From the NCBI GenBank assembly GCA_003169895.1, contig PNAE01000007.1, positions 1,326,160 to 1,390,159 on the forward strand: a DNA stretch of 64,000 bases, written 5' to 3'. The DNA is from Gemmatimonadota bacterium (lineage in GTDB: Bacteria; Gemmatimonadota; Gemmatimonadetes; Gemmatimonadales; GWC2-71-9). The position numbers and the translations under genes were made by a program. The notes under the pieces were generated by a model. It saw only the letters and a program-made list of their open reading frames with translations. It had not been told where the DNA came from and made no database searches. Shown one piece after another: positions 42,559-50,043 of this stretch (positions are counted from its first letter, which is position 1; every line of letters begins with the position of its first letter).

Positions 42559-42573
42559 CTCTCACCTCTCACG
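42436..42573. repeat. Variant heptamer inverted repeat spanning the envC start
   Basis: Left arm 42436-42494 made of GTGAAAC/GTGAGAG/AGGCGTG-type 7-nt units, right arm 42549-42573 with repeated CCTCTCA units, loop about 54 nt. The right arm contains the envC GTG start at 42558 and ends 4 nt before the ftsX stop. The left arm encodes HVSRLSAHVSRLSA of the envC signal-peptide region. Confidence 0.72.
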
Positions 42574-42577
42574 CTCT

Positions 42578-43450
42578 TCACACGTGCCTCAGGTGCCGGC
42601 TGACGCTCACCAGGGACCCGCCAAAGCCGAGCAGCACGCCGAACAGCAGCAGCAGGAACGCCTCGCCCGGCGAAAAGAACCTGAGTCCCACGCCCAGGCC
42701 GATGCGTTGCGCGCGAAAGGCGGCGAACACGCTGGCGCAGAGCAGCAGCGCGACAGTGCCGCCCAGGAAACCCTTGATGGCCCCTTCGACCAGGAACGGT
42801 CCGCGCACGAACCAGTCCGTCGCGCCAACCAGCCGCATGATGTGGATTTCGCGCTCGCGCTGCAGCACGGTGATCCGGATGGTGACGCCGATGATCACGA
42901 TGGAGACCAGCGCGAATGCCAGCCCGATAGCGAGGCCCACCAGCCCGGCGATATCGCGGAGCGAATCGAGGCGCTGCACCCAGTCCTGACCGAACTTCAC
43001 CTCATCGACGAACTCGAAGCCATGCAGCCGGTCGGCCACCGCTGCGGCATGTCTTGCATCCCGGAATTCGGGCTTGAGGCTCAGTTCGATGGACGGCGGG
43101 AGCGGGTTGACCTCGAGGTCCTTGTACACGTCCTGGAACTCGGTCAACTCGCGCTGTGCCCGTTCGAGCGCTTGCGTTTCGGAGACATACTGTACGCTGA
43201 GCACCTCGGGGAACACGGCAATATCCGACATCGCCGCCGTGATCTGCTGGCTTGGCGTCTCGCGCTTGATGAACGCGATCACCTGCACCCGTTCGGCAAC
43301 TTGCCGGAGCGCGCCGCGGAGGTTGAGTGCCACGAGGCCAAAGAGGCCCGTGACGAACAGCGCAAACGCGATCGTCGTCACCGACAGCGCCGATAGGGTG
43401 CGCGTCCGGCGGAACGAGAGCAGCGCCTCGCGGGTGATCAGGTTCACCAC
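42578..43450 (-). CDS. ftsX: Cell division protein FtsX
   Basis: Membrane partner of FtsE that transmits ATPase cycles to EnvC in the periplasm. The 290-aa product has a first helix (LSALSVTTIAFALFVTGLFGLVAL), a ~100-residue periplasmic domain (AFIKRETPSQQITAAMSDIAVFPEV... KFGQDWVQRLDSL), and three C-terminal helices with VTIRITVLQREREIHIMRLVGATDWFVRGPFLVEGAIKGFLGG, the FtsX/MacB-type signature. The start is GTG 43450 (or GTG 43447, which overlaps the ftsE TGA). Order ftsE-ftsX-envC is intact. Confidence 0.94.
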   Translation of the reverse strand: MVNLITREALLSFRRTRTLSALSVTTIAFALFVTGLFGLVALNLRGALRQVAERVQVIAFIKRETPSQQITAAMSDIAVFPEVLSVQYVSETQALERAQRELTEFQDVYKDLEVNPLPPSIELSLKPEFRDARHAAAVADRLHGFEFVDEVKFGQDWVQRLDSLRDIAGLVGLAIGLAFALVSIVIIGVTIRITVLQREREIHIMRLVGATDWFVRGPFLVEGAIKGFLGGTVALLLCASVFAAFRAQRIGLGVGLRFFSPGEAFLLLLFGVLLGFGGSLVSVSRHLRHV

Positions 43451-44130
43451 GACTCCGTCGCGTCGGAGGCCGAGTCGAAGACAACGCGGCCGTCGCGCAT
43501 TTCGAGCGTGCGCTTGTTCGCGTGGCGCACCAGGTCGAGATCGTGGGTCGCCATCACGACGACCGTGCCGGCGGTGTTGATGTCGCAGAGCAGCTGGAAA
43601 ACGCCGCGGGTGGCCCGTTCGTCGAGATTGCCCGTGGGTTCATCGGCCAGCAACACCGGCGGATCGTTGACCAACGCGCGGGCAATGGCGACCCGCTGCT
43701 GCTCGCCGCCGGACAGTTCGCGCGGCAACGCCTCGGCCTTCATCGCCAGCCCGACCTGGTCGAGCACCCGCGCCACCCGGGCGGGAATCCCGTCGGCACG
43801 GGCGCCGGTCACTTCGAGGGCGAACGCCACGTTCTCCGCCGCCGTGCGCGCTTCGAGCAGGCGAAAATCCTGGAACACGATGCCGAGGCGGCGGCGCAGG
43901 CGGGGCACTTCTTCGCGCCTGAGCCCGCCAATGCCGAAGCCGGACACGCGCACCTCACCGCTGGTGGGCCGTTCTTCGGCGAACATGAGCTTGAGAATCG
44001 TGGTCTTGCCGGCGCCGGAATGGCCGGTGAGGAAGACGAACTCGCCGCGGCCGATATGGAAGGAGACTTCGTCGACCGCGGCATCAGTTCCGGTGGGGTA
44101 ACGTTTGCTGACCTTCGAGAACCGGATCAC
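43444..44130 (-). CDS. ftsE: Cell division ATP-binding protein FtsE
   Basis: The 228-aa ABC ATPase has VIRFSKVSKRYPTGTDAAVDEVSF, TGHSGAGKTTILKLMF (Walker A), LGIVFQDFRLLEARTAAENVAFAL (Q-loop, FtsE-typical), LSGGEQQRVAIARALV, LLADEPTGNLDERAT and ATHDLDLVR. GTG 44130 gives the canonical N-terminus and overlaps the preceding stop as GTGA; a longer upstream opening lacks support. With FtsX it forms the division-site ATPase that regulates amidases through EnvC. Confidence 0.95.
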   Translation of the reverse strand: MIRFSKVSKRYPTGTDAAVDEVSFHIGRGEFVFLTGHSGAGKTTILKLMFAEERPTSGEVRVSGFGIGGLRREEVPRLRRRLGIVFQDFRLLEARTAAENVAFALEVTGARADGIPARVARVLDQVGLAMKAEALPRELSGGEQQRVAIARALVNDPPVLLADEPTGNLDERATRGVFQLLCDINTAGTVVVMATHDLDLVRHANKRTLEMRDGRVVFDSASDATESW

Positions 44131-45275
44131 TGCAGCGCGCCCGCCAAGTCGTTGATGAGGTCCTCGGCATCCTCGCATCCGCACGACAATCGCAGGAACC
44201 CGTCGGGCACGCCCTGGCCCGCCCGCTGCTCCGCCGTCAGTGGCTTGTGCGACGTCAGTCGCGGCTCGGAGATGAGCGACTCGACCCCGGCGAGCGATGG
44301 AGCGTGGGTGATCACCTTGAGGTGCTGGACGAACTTCTGCGCCGCCGGCGCGCCGCCCTCGAGTATCAGGCCCACGAGTCCGCCGTAGCCGTCGAGCAAC
44401 CGGGCCGCCAGCGCGTGATCAGGATGGCTACGGAGCCCGGGGTAGTGCACCGCGAGAAACTCGGGCCGGGTGCTCGCCCATTTGGCCACCGCCATCGCAT
44501 TGGTGTTGGCGCGCTCCACGCGGAGCGCCAGGGTCTTCATCCCGCGCTCGGTGAGCCACGCCGCGTGCGGGTCGATCGACGGACCCCAGACGCGCATCAG
44601 GCGAGTGACTTCCTCGATCACGGCGCCGCTGCCCGCCACCGCTCCGGCGATGACGTCACTGTGACCATTGAGGTACTTGGTCGCGCTGGTGATGACGATG
44701 TCCGCGCCATGCTCGAGCGGGCGAAAGTTGATGGGCGAAGCGAATGTCGAGTCGACCAGCAGCGCGATGCCGTGCTCCTGCGCCAGCTTGGCCAGCAGCG
44801 GCACGTTGACCACGCGCATGACCGGGTTGGTGAGCGCCTCGACGAAAATGGCGCGGGTGTTCTTGCGCACCGCCTTGCGCCAGTCCCGCGGCCGGTCGGG
44901 ATCGACGTAGGTGATCTCGATGCCATGGCGAATGAATTCGCCGTCGAACAGCACCCGCGTACCCCCGTAAATCCACAGCGACGAGATCAGGTGGTCGCCC
45001 GGCCGCAACACCGCGAGGTGCGCGAGTGCGGTCGCCGCCATCCCGCTGGCGACAAAGATGGCGCGTTCGGCACCTTCGAGCAGGGCGTACTTCCGGGCCA
45101 ACTCGACCTGGTTGGGATTGTTGCCGTAACGGGTGTAGAGCACTTCCTCGTCGCTGCCCATCGGGTTGCGAAAGGTCGAGCTCTGGTAGATCGGCGTGAC
45201 GGCGGGGGTCCAGTCGGCGCCGCGGCGCGGGCGACCATGAATCGCGGTGGTGGACAGGCCGTGGCGGCGCGTCAC
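44127..45275 (-). CDS. Cys/Met-metabolism PLP enzyme (cystathionine gamma-synthase/lyase family)
   Basis: The 382-aa product has TPAVTPIYQSSTFRNP, YTRYGNNPNQVELARKYALLEGAE, ASGMAATALAHLA, LTNPVMRVVNVP, VDSTFASPINFRPLEHGADIVITSATKYLNGHSDVIAG (PLP Lys at K200), and GPSIDPHAAWLTERGMKTLALRVERA. This fits trans-sulfuration enzymes: cystathionine gamma-synthase, gamma-lyase, or a methionine gamma-lyase relative. The reaction cannot be fixed from sequence. GTG 45275 overlaps the preceding stop as GTGA and its own stop overlaps ftsE. No obvious link to division. Confidence 0.88.
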   Translation of the reverse strand: MTRRHGLSTTAIHGRPRRGADWTPAVTPIYQSSTFRNPMGSDEEVLYTRYGNNPNQVELARKYALLEGAERAIFVASGMAATALAHLAVLRPGDHLISSLWIYGGTRVLFDGEFIRHGIEITYVDPDRPRDWRKAVRKNTRAIFVEALTNPVMRVVNVPLLAKLAQEHGIALLVDSTFASPINFRPLEHGADIVITSATKYLNGHSDVIAGAVAGSGAVIEEVTRLMRVWGPSIDPHAAWLTERGMKTLALRVERANTNAMAVAKWASTRPEFLAVHYPGLRSHPDHALAARLLDGYGGLVGLILEGGAPAAQKFVQHLKVITHAPSLAGVESLISEPRLTSHKPLTAEQRAGQGVPDGFLRLSCGCEDAEDLINDLAGALQ

Positions 45276-45817
45276 GCCGCCGCTCCCGGCTCGAACGTGG
45301 CGTCCGGGTGCTCAACCACGCAGCGGTGGTTCGCCAGGCCGTGCAACGCGTCGACCGTCCGGTCGACGGGCCACGCGAGCACCTCGGCGACCGGCAGCGC
45401 CGGAGCGCGACCCAGTCGCGTCAGCGCCCGAAACGCCGTGCGCCAGTCTTCGGGCGCGGAACCGAGCAACATCGGCTCCGGCGACGCGGCCAGCACGGCC
45501 ACGATCACCAGGTCGTAGCGGGCCAGTGCAAATTGGATTGCCTCGGCGTGGTGATCGCGCACGCCCCGCAGCCGCAACCGCGGGATCCGCAAGCCGATCG
45601 TTTCGACCAGCAGCTTCGCCACCACCTCGTCGGCGCACGAAAAATCCATCAAGCCGACCTCGGAGAAGTCGAGTTCGGCGTTGTCGTCGGGCAGGCCGCG
45701 CAGTACGGTGATGACCCGGTGGCGAACCGCTGCCCCCGTTGGCCGCGTGACGAGGTCGCAATAGGCCGTCGCGACCGTCTCGTGGAGCACGATGTCGAGC
45801 CGGATGATGGCGCTCAC
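45272..45817 (-). CDS. STAS-like (DUF4325-type) protein
   Basis: The 181-aa product starts from GTG 45817, coupled to the preceding ATPase gene (GTGA). Its centre reads RVITVLRGLPDDNAELDFSEVGLMDFSCADEVVAKLLVETIG, where 'LDFSxVxxMDFSCADEVVAKLL' resembles STAS/DUF4325 folds: a beta strand, a Ser/Asp turn and an amphipathic helix. The C-terminal half (AIQFALARYDLVIVAVLA, VAEVLAWPVDRTVDALHGLA) is Ala-rich and not recognised. Coupled expression with a GHKL ATPase suggests a switch partner, by analogy with SpoIIAA/SpoIIAB. The phosphorylatable Ser would be the one in MDFS, which is inference. Confidence 0.65.
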   Translation of the reverse strand: MSAIIRLDIVLHETVATAYCDLVTRPTGAAVRHRVITVLRGLPDDNAELDFSEVGLMDFSCADEVVAKLLVETIGLRIPRLRLRGVRDHHAEAIQFALARYDLVIVAVLAASPEPMLLGSAPEDWRTAFRALTRLGRAPALPVAEVLAWPVDRTVDALHGLANHRCVVEHPDATFEPGAAA

Positions 45818-46716
45818 GTGGAACGCTCCTCCCCCGGTATTACGATGGTGACCTGCGACCCGGGAAACCAGGGCAACCCTTCCATGCGGGGCGGTTCGTC
45901 GTCCCACGCGGGCACGATGGCGACCCGTGCCGTTCCGCTGCGGATCGAAATCTTCCCCTCCCACCGCGCCAAGTAGCGCTTGATGCCCGTGAGTCCCTGG
46001 CCGCGCCCCGGATCCCGGAAGCGCGAGATGCCATGGATCAGCGCCGTTTCGATCGCCTGCGCATCGCCCCAGCGGTCGCCGAACCGCTTGCCTTGCGTCG
46101 CATCCAGCGAGCGGCGAAACCCGATGCCGCAGTCGCTCACCGCGATCACCGCGACCTTCCGGCCGCTCAATCGCTTGCGATAGACATAGACATGCACAGC
46201 TACCCAACCGGCAGTCCCCGCGTGCTCGACGATGTTCTGGCACGCCTCCGACAACGACTGGCCGAAGCCGACCACGACGCTCGACTCGAGCCCGAGCTCG
46301 TGCTTGAGAATCTGCGTCGCCTGTTCCGTGAGGCGGCCGACGATTTCCATGACATCCGCCGCATTGCGAATGATCGTCAGGGGGAGCAGGATGTCGCTAG
46401 TCTCATCCACTCGGCGCCGGGGAACCTTGCCGTGCAACTGGAACAACTGTTCCGCATGGCGGAGCACGCCGGCCTTTGCCCAGTACGACGCCACGCCCTC
46501 GGTGACCGGCAGCGTCAGTTCCGGTGTCGGCGCTCCCAGCTCGGCCAGCGCCTGGCCGAGGGTGAGCAGCGCGACGAATCCCGCGGGGGACGACCATTCT
46601 GTTGCATGAGCATCGACCAGCAGCCGGCTGTCAGGAGGCCATGGTCCGAGGCCGGCGGCGAGTTGGTCGAGGGACAGATGGTCGAGGTGCTGAGGCACCG
46701 GCACGATGCGCGTCAT
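45814..46716 (-). CDS. GHKL ATPase with N-terminal STAS-like region
   Basis: The 300-aa product has an N-terminal ~95 residues that resemble a STAS-like fold (LLVDAHATEWSSPAGFVALLTLGQALAELG, then VASYWAKAGVLRHAEQLF). A HATPase_c domain follows with FGQSLSEACQNIVEHAG (N-box), VSDCGIGFRRSL (G1) and DPGRGQGLTGIKRYL (G2). It lacks a HisKA dimerisation/phospho-acceptor domain, so it is closer to anti-sigma-type serine kinases than to sensor kinases. It is coupled on both sides by ATGA/GTGA overlaps. No sigma factor is nearby. Confidence 0.75.
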   Translation of the reverse strand: MTRIVPVPQHLDHLSLDQLAAGLGPWPPDSRLLVDAHATEWSSPAGFVALLTLGQALAELGAPTPELTLPVTEGVASYWAKAGVLRHAEQLFQLHGKVPRRRVDETSDILLPLTIIRNAADVMEIVGRLTEQATQILKHELGLESSVVVGFGQSLSEACQNIVEHAGTAGWVAVHVYVYRKRLSGRKVAVIAVSDCGIGFRRSLDATQGKRFGDRWGDAQAIETALIHGISRFRDPGRGQGLTGIKRYLARWEGKISIRSGTARVAIVPAWDDEPPRMEGLPWFPGSQVTIVIPGEERST

Positions 46717-47744
46717 GCGGGCACCAGTCCGCCGCGGAGATGGCGCACCAGCCCGCTCGCGCCACGAAACGTGGCGTTCCGCGCCGCCGCCTGGTTCGCC
46801 GCTTCGAGTGCGGTGGCGACGGTGTCGCCGGCGAGCAGGCGCGCGAAACAGGTGGCGCCAAACACGTCGCCGCAGCCGGTCGGATCGTTGACGTCGACCG
46901 CGGGTGGCGCGAGGCGTTCGGTGTGCAACAGCATCCCGGACGGTCGATCATCGCGCGGCGGCGCCGATCGAGGCGCAGCATCTTGCGCCTCGATGGTACC
47001 GTCAAGCGCTCCGGCCGCACCGACCACGCCGCTCCGGTCCGTCAGCCGCGCAAACCCGGGCCGCGCCACATACACCACGCCGCGCGCGCCGACCGTGATG
47101 TTGAGCAGTGACACCCCGCTCCCGATCGCTTCGGCTGCGACGGTCAAGGGATCGTCACCCAGTTGCCCCATCTCCTCCTCGTTCAGCTGAACGATATCGA
47201 AGAACGAGAACCAGGTTGGTGCGTTCGGCAGCGGCCGGAGCGCGCGCATGCCGTCGGCGCCCATGCCCAGAAACAGCGAATGGAGATCGGCGTAGAGCGG
47301 CCCGCCGAACCCGTGCCGCAACGCTTCGGCCGTGCCGAGGGACAGCTCGAAGCCGGAAATGAAGTTGACGTACACGGCATCGAGGTCGGCGACCATCGGG
47401 CCCAGCTCGGGCCACGTCCAGCCGGGAACCCCGCCAGACATCCGCTCACACCGGCGCGCGTGCGATTGATAGCGCAGCGTCACCCGATTGTTGGCGACCG
47501 GCACTTCGATACCGCGCGCGCCGGGCGCGAGGCGGTCGAGTGAGCGCAGGAACTCCGCCGCCCGCGCGGCGAGGTCCCGGCCCACCTTCACCAGGGGCAC
47601 GATTTCCCAGTCGGGCGGCAAGGCTGCATCCATCGCCGAGAGCGCGTACGCGATGCCACCCCACTCCTCCGCAGGTGGGGCCAGCGGATCGCGGCCGTGG
47701 ATCTCATCCCATACCAACGAGCCGAGGACCCCGACGCGTGGCAT
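46713..47744 (-). CDS. PfkB-family carbohydrate/nucleoside kinase
   Basis: The 343-aa product starts MPRVGVLGSLVWDEIHGRDP and has WGGIAYALSAMDAAL, SFFDIVQLNEEEMGQLGDDP, LNITVGARGVVYVAR and the catalytic DPTGCGDVFGATCFARLLAG (anion hole and base in TGCGD). Between VVYVAR and the catalytic motif there is an extra Ala/Pro/Asp-rich stretch of about 50 residues (AGALDGTIEAQDAAPRSAPP...), longer than usual. Substrate may be a ribose- or fructose-type sugar or nucleoside. Overlaps: 1 nt with the ROK stop (TGATG), 4 nt with the GHKL start. Confidence 0.85.
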   Translation of the reverse strand: MPRVGVLGSLVWDEIHGRDPLAPPAEEWGGIAYALSAMDAALPPDWEIVPLVKVGRDLAARAAEFLRSLDRLAPGARGIEVPVANNRVTLRYQSHARRCERMSGGVPGWTWPELGPMVADLDAVYVNFISGFELSLGTAEALRHGFGGPLYADLHSLFLGMGADGMRALRPLPNAPTWFSFFDIVQLNEEEMGQLGDDPLTVAAEAIGSGVSLLNITVGARGVVYVARPGFARLTDRSGVVGAAGALDGTIEAQDAAPRSAPPRDDRPSGMLLHTERLAPPAVDVNDPTGCGDVFGATCFARLLAGDTVATALEAANQAAARNATFRGASGLVRHLRGGLVPA

Positions 47745-48724
47745 CAGACCAGTCCCGCTCGGCGCTGATCGAGGAACGCCTTGGCGGCCCCATAGACTCC
47801 GGCGAGGTCGCGTAGCGCTCCCGGCACGATGCTGCAGGCGTCGACCGCGGGCCGGAACGCGCGGCGCGCGACTTCGCGGCGCAGCGGCTCGACCAACTGT
47901 TCACCAGCTCGGGCCACACCACCAAGAATCACCACGACGTCCGGATTGAAGAGGTTGAGCAGGTTGGCCACGCCAATCCCAAGATACCGTGCCGTGTCTT
48001 CGGCGACCTGCTGCGCGAGCGGATCGCCGGTTGCGGCGACCTGATAGACGAGTTCCGCCGTGACCCGGCTGGCGTCGCCGGCGACCAGGTCGCGCAGCGC
48101 GCTCGGTGTGCCGGCTGCCAGCAGTTCCCGGGCCCGGCGGGCGATGTTCACTCCCGAGGCGAAGGCTTCGAGGCAGCCACGATTGCCGCAGGCGCAGACC
48201 GGTCCGTTCATGTCGATCACCATGTGGCCGAACTCGCCGGCCGCGTCGGATGCGCCGTGATAGAGCTGCTGGTCGATCACGATCCCGCCGCCAATCCCGG
48301 TGCCGACCGTCAATCCGATGACCTTGCGGCCCCGCTGCGCCGCGCCGACCCAGCACTCGGCCTGGACGGCGCAGTTGGCGTCGTTCTCGAGCGCGGCGGC
48401 GACGCCGAGCCCGGCGGCGAGCCGCGCCCTGAGCGGCAGGTTGGTCCAGCCGAGGTTCGGCGTGAGCAGCACGACGCCGGCGGTGATGTCGAGCGGTCCC
48501 GGCGCACCGACGCCCACACCGATGATCTCCGCCGTTGGATCGGCCGCGCGCACGTGGTCCGTGACGCGGCGTGCCATCGTCACCAGGTCGGCAATGACGG
48601 CGTCGGCGCCGCGCGCCGGGAGGGTTGGCTGCGAGTGGTCGCCGACCACGCGCGATCCGTCCGTGGCCACCGCGCCCACGACGCAATTGGTCCCGCCGAC
48701 ATCGATTCCGATAACCCACTGCAT
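47744..48724 (-). CDS. ROK-family sugar kinase (glucokinase-like)
   Basis: The 326-aa product has WVIGIDVGGTNCVVGAV (phosphate-binding P-loop-like motif), GVGVGAPGPLD, LENDANCAVQAECWVGAA, TVGTGIGGGIVIDQQLYHG, GEFGHMVIDMNGPVCACGNRGCLEAFAS (ROK zinc-binding CxCGNRGCLE) and VVILGGVARAGEQLV. This set fits glucokinases of the ROK family rather than ROK repressors, as there is no winged helix. ATG 48724 overlaps the stop of the glycosyltransferase (TGATG). Confidence 0.92.
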   Translation of the reverse strand: MQWVIGIDVGGTNCVVGAVATDGSRVVGDHSQPTLPARGADAVIADLVTMARRVTDHVRAADPTAEIIGVGVGAPGPLDITAGVVLLTPNLGWTNLPLRARLAAGLGVAAALENDANCAVQAECWVGAAQRGRKVIGLTVGTGIGGGIVIDQQLYHGASDAAGEFGHMVIDMNGPVCACGNRGCLEAFASGVNIARRARELLAAGTPSALRDLVAGDASRVTAELVYQVAATGDPLAQQVAEDTARYLGIGVANLLNLFNPDVVVILGGVARAGEQLVEPLRREVARRAFRPAVDACSIVPGALRDLAGVYGAAKAFLDQRRAGLV

Positions 48725-50040
48725 CAGGAGCTGCGGTCCACGTCGGCCTCGGGAGCGGAGGTTGAACGGTGAGATCGCAAAATAAGAGGGGAGCGGGTGG
48801 ACTCAGTCACTCTGTCGCCGCCAAGCACCGCCTCGTACACCGCCATGAGCCGCCCCGCCACGACGTCGCCGTCAAAACGCCGGGCATAGGTGGCACCGGT
48901 TTGACGCATCCGGCTGGCGAGAGGGCCATCGCCGAGGATCTCGCTGATCGCAGCGACCCACGCAGCCGGGTCGTCGGCCGGGACGTAGCGCGTGTCCGGG
49001 CCGCCGGCCTGGGTGAGGTGCCCACCGCCTGCGGCGATCACCGGCACGCCGGCGCTGAGCGCTTCGACAATCGGCATGCCGAAGCCCTCGATCTGGGACG
49101 GATAGAGGAAGAGCGCGGCGCTCGCCATCACCGCCGGGAGATCGCTGGCCGATACGTCCGGGAGGATGTATACGCGACGTCCAAGCCGCAGTGCTGCGAC
49201 CTGCGCGCGGAGCGCGGCGAGGGTACCGCCGTTGCGGCCGACCAGCACCAGCGGCACGGCGTCCGATCCGGTCAGCTGCTCAGCAGCGGCGACCAGTACC
49301 CGATGGTTCTTGCGGGGCTCCAGCGTGCCGACGCTGAGCATGAACTCGCTGGGCAAGCCGTACTTCGCACGGATGCTGGCTCGGGCGGCATCGCTGAATG
49401 ACGCCGCGAACGCCGCGTCGCGCGGTGGTGGTACCACAACGATCCGGGCCGGATCGAGGCGGTAGCACTCGACGAGGTCGTCACGGGTCCGGGCGCTCAC
49501 CGCGACGATCATGGTCGCGTGGTCCGCGCTCCAGCGATAACGCCAGCGGTAGCTCCAGCGATCGAACAGCGGGAAACGGCGCGGCTCGCGCTCGTAGATC
49601 AGGTCGTGAAACGTGGCGACCGACGGAATGCCGGTGCGGGGGAGGTCGCGCGGAATCTCGTGGCTCAGTCCGTGGTAGAGCTGGATGCCGTCGCGGGCGG
49701 CGTGGCGGCCCAGGCGGAAGGTGCGCCAGATGGACCGACGCAGGCCTGAGGCCTGCGGCCCGAGGCCTGGCGCCGCGCTGGTACCGTCGCCGGTTGGCAG
49801 ATGCAGCTCGGCGTCGATCTCCCGCGGAAAGTCAGCGAATTCCGGGCGGGGCGGCGCCGGCGAATACAGGTGCAGCTCGAGCGATCGGGCGTATTGATGC
49901 AGCGCGCGCAGCACGCCGCGGGCGTAATTGCCGAGGCCGGTGGTGTTGCGCAGCGCCCGAATGGCGTCGAACCCGATCCGGAGCGGGTGGCCGTTTGTGC
50001 GCCAGGCCTCAGGCCTCAGGCCGCCGGCCTCCGGTTGCAA
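48724..50040 (-). CDS. GT4-family glycosyltransferase
   Basis: The 438-aa product has LRIGFDAIRALRNTTGLGNYARGVL at the N-terminus, TFHDLIYEREPRRFPLFDR, IVAVSARTRDDLVECYRLDPARIVVVPPP, LSVGTLEPRKNHRVLVAAA and LFLYPSQIEGFGMPIVEALSAGVPVIAAGGG (E-x7-E signature). This is a retaining GT-B enzyme that uses a nucleotide sugar, similar to mannosyl/glycosyl transferases of envelope polysaccharides. The TTG start at 50040 lies three nt after the lepA stop. The N-terminal extension (QPEAGGLRPEAWRTNG) and an internal insert (APGLGPQASGLR) are encoded by AGGCCT-type repeats. Confidence 0.9.
   Translation of the reverse strand: MQPEAGGLRPEAWRTNGHPLRIGFDAIRALRNTTGLGNYARGVLRALHQYARSLELHLYSPAPPRPEFADFPREIDAELHLPTGDGTSAAPGLGPQASGLRRSIWRTFRLGRHAARDGIQLYHGLSHEIPRDLPRTGIPSVATFHDLIYEREPRRFPLFDRWSYRWRYRWSADHATMIVAVSARTRDDLVECYRLDPARIVVVPPPRDAAFAASFSDAARASIRAKYGLPSEFMLSVGTLEPRKNHRVLVAAAEQLTGSDAVPLVLVGRNGGTLAALRAQVAALRLGRRVYILPDVSASDLPAVMASAALFLYPSQIEGFGMPIVEALSAGVPVIAAGGGHLTQAGGPDTRYVPADDPAAWVAAISEILGDGPLASRMRQTGATYARRFDGDVVAGRLMAVYEAVLGGDRVTESTRSPLILRSHRSTSAPEADVDRSS
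49742..50036. repeat. AGGCCTG-type inverted repeats inside the glycosyltransferase gene
   Basis: Copies of a 7-nt unit (AGGCCTG/AGGCCTC) at 49742-49775 and, inverted, at 50003-50036. The two arms align with few mismatches (for example GAGGCCTGGCGC in both). They are in frame inside the glycosyltransferase: the far arm encodes its first ~13 residues and the near arm a linker. A related AGGCCTC hairpin follows the ChaN-like gene at 16457. Confidence 0.55.
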
Positions 50041-50043
50041 CGC

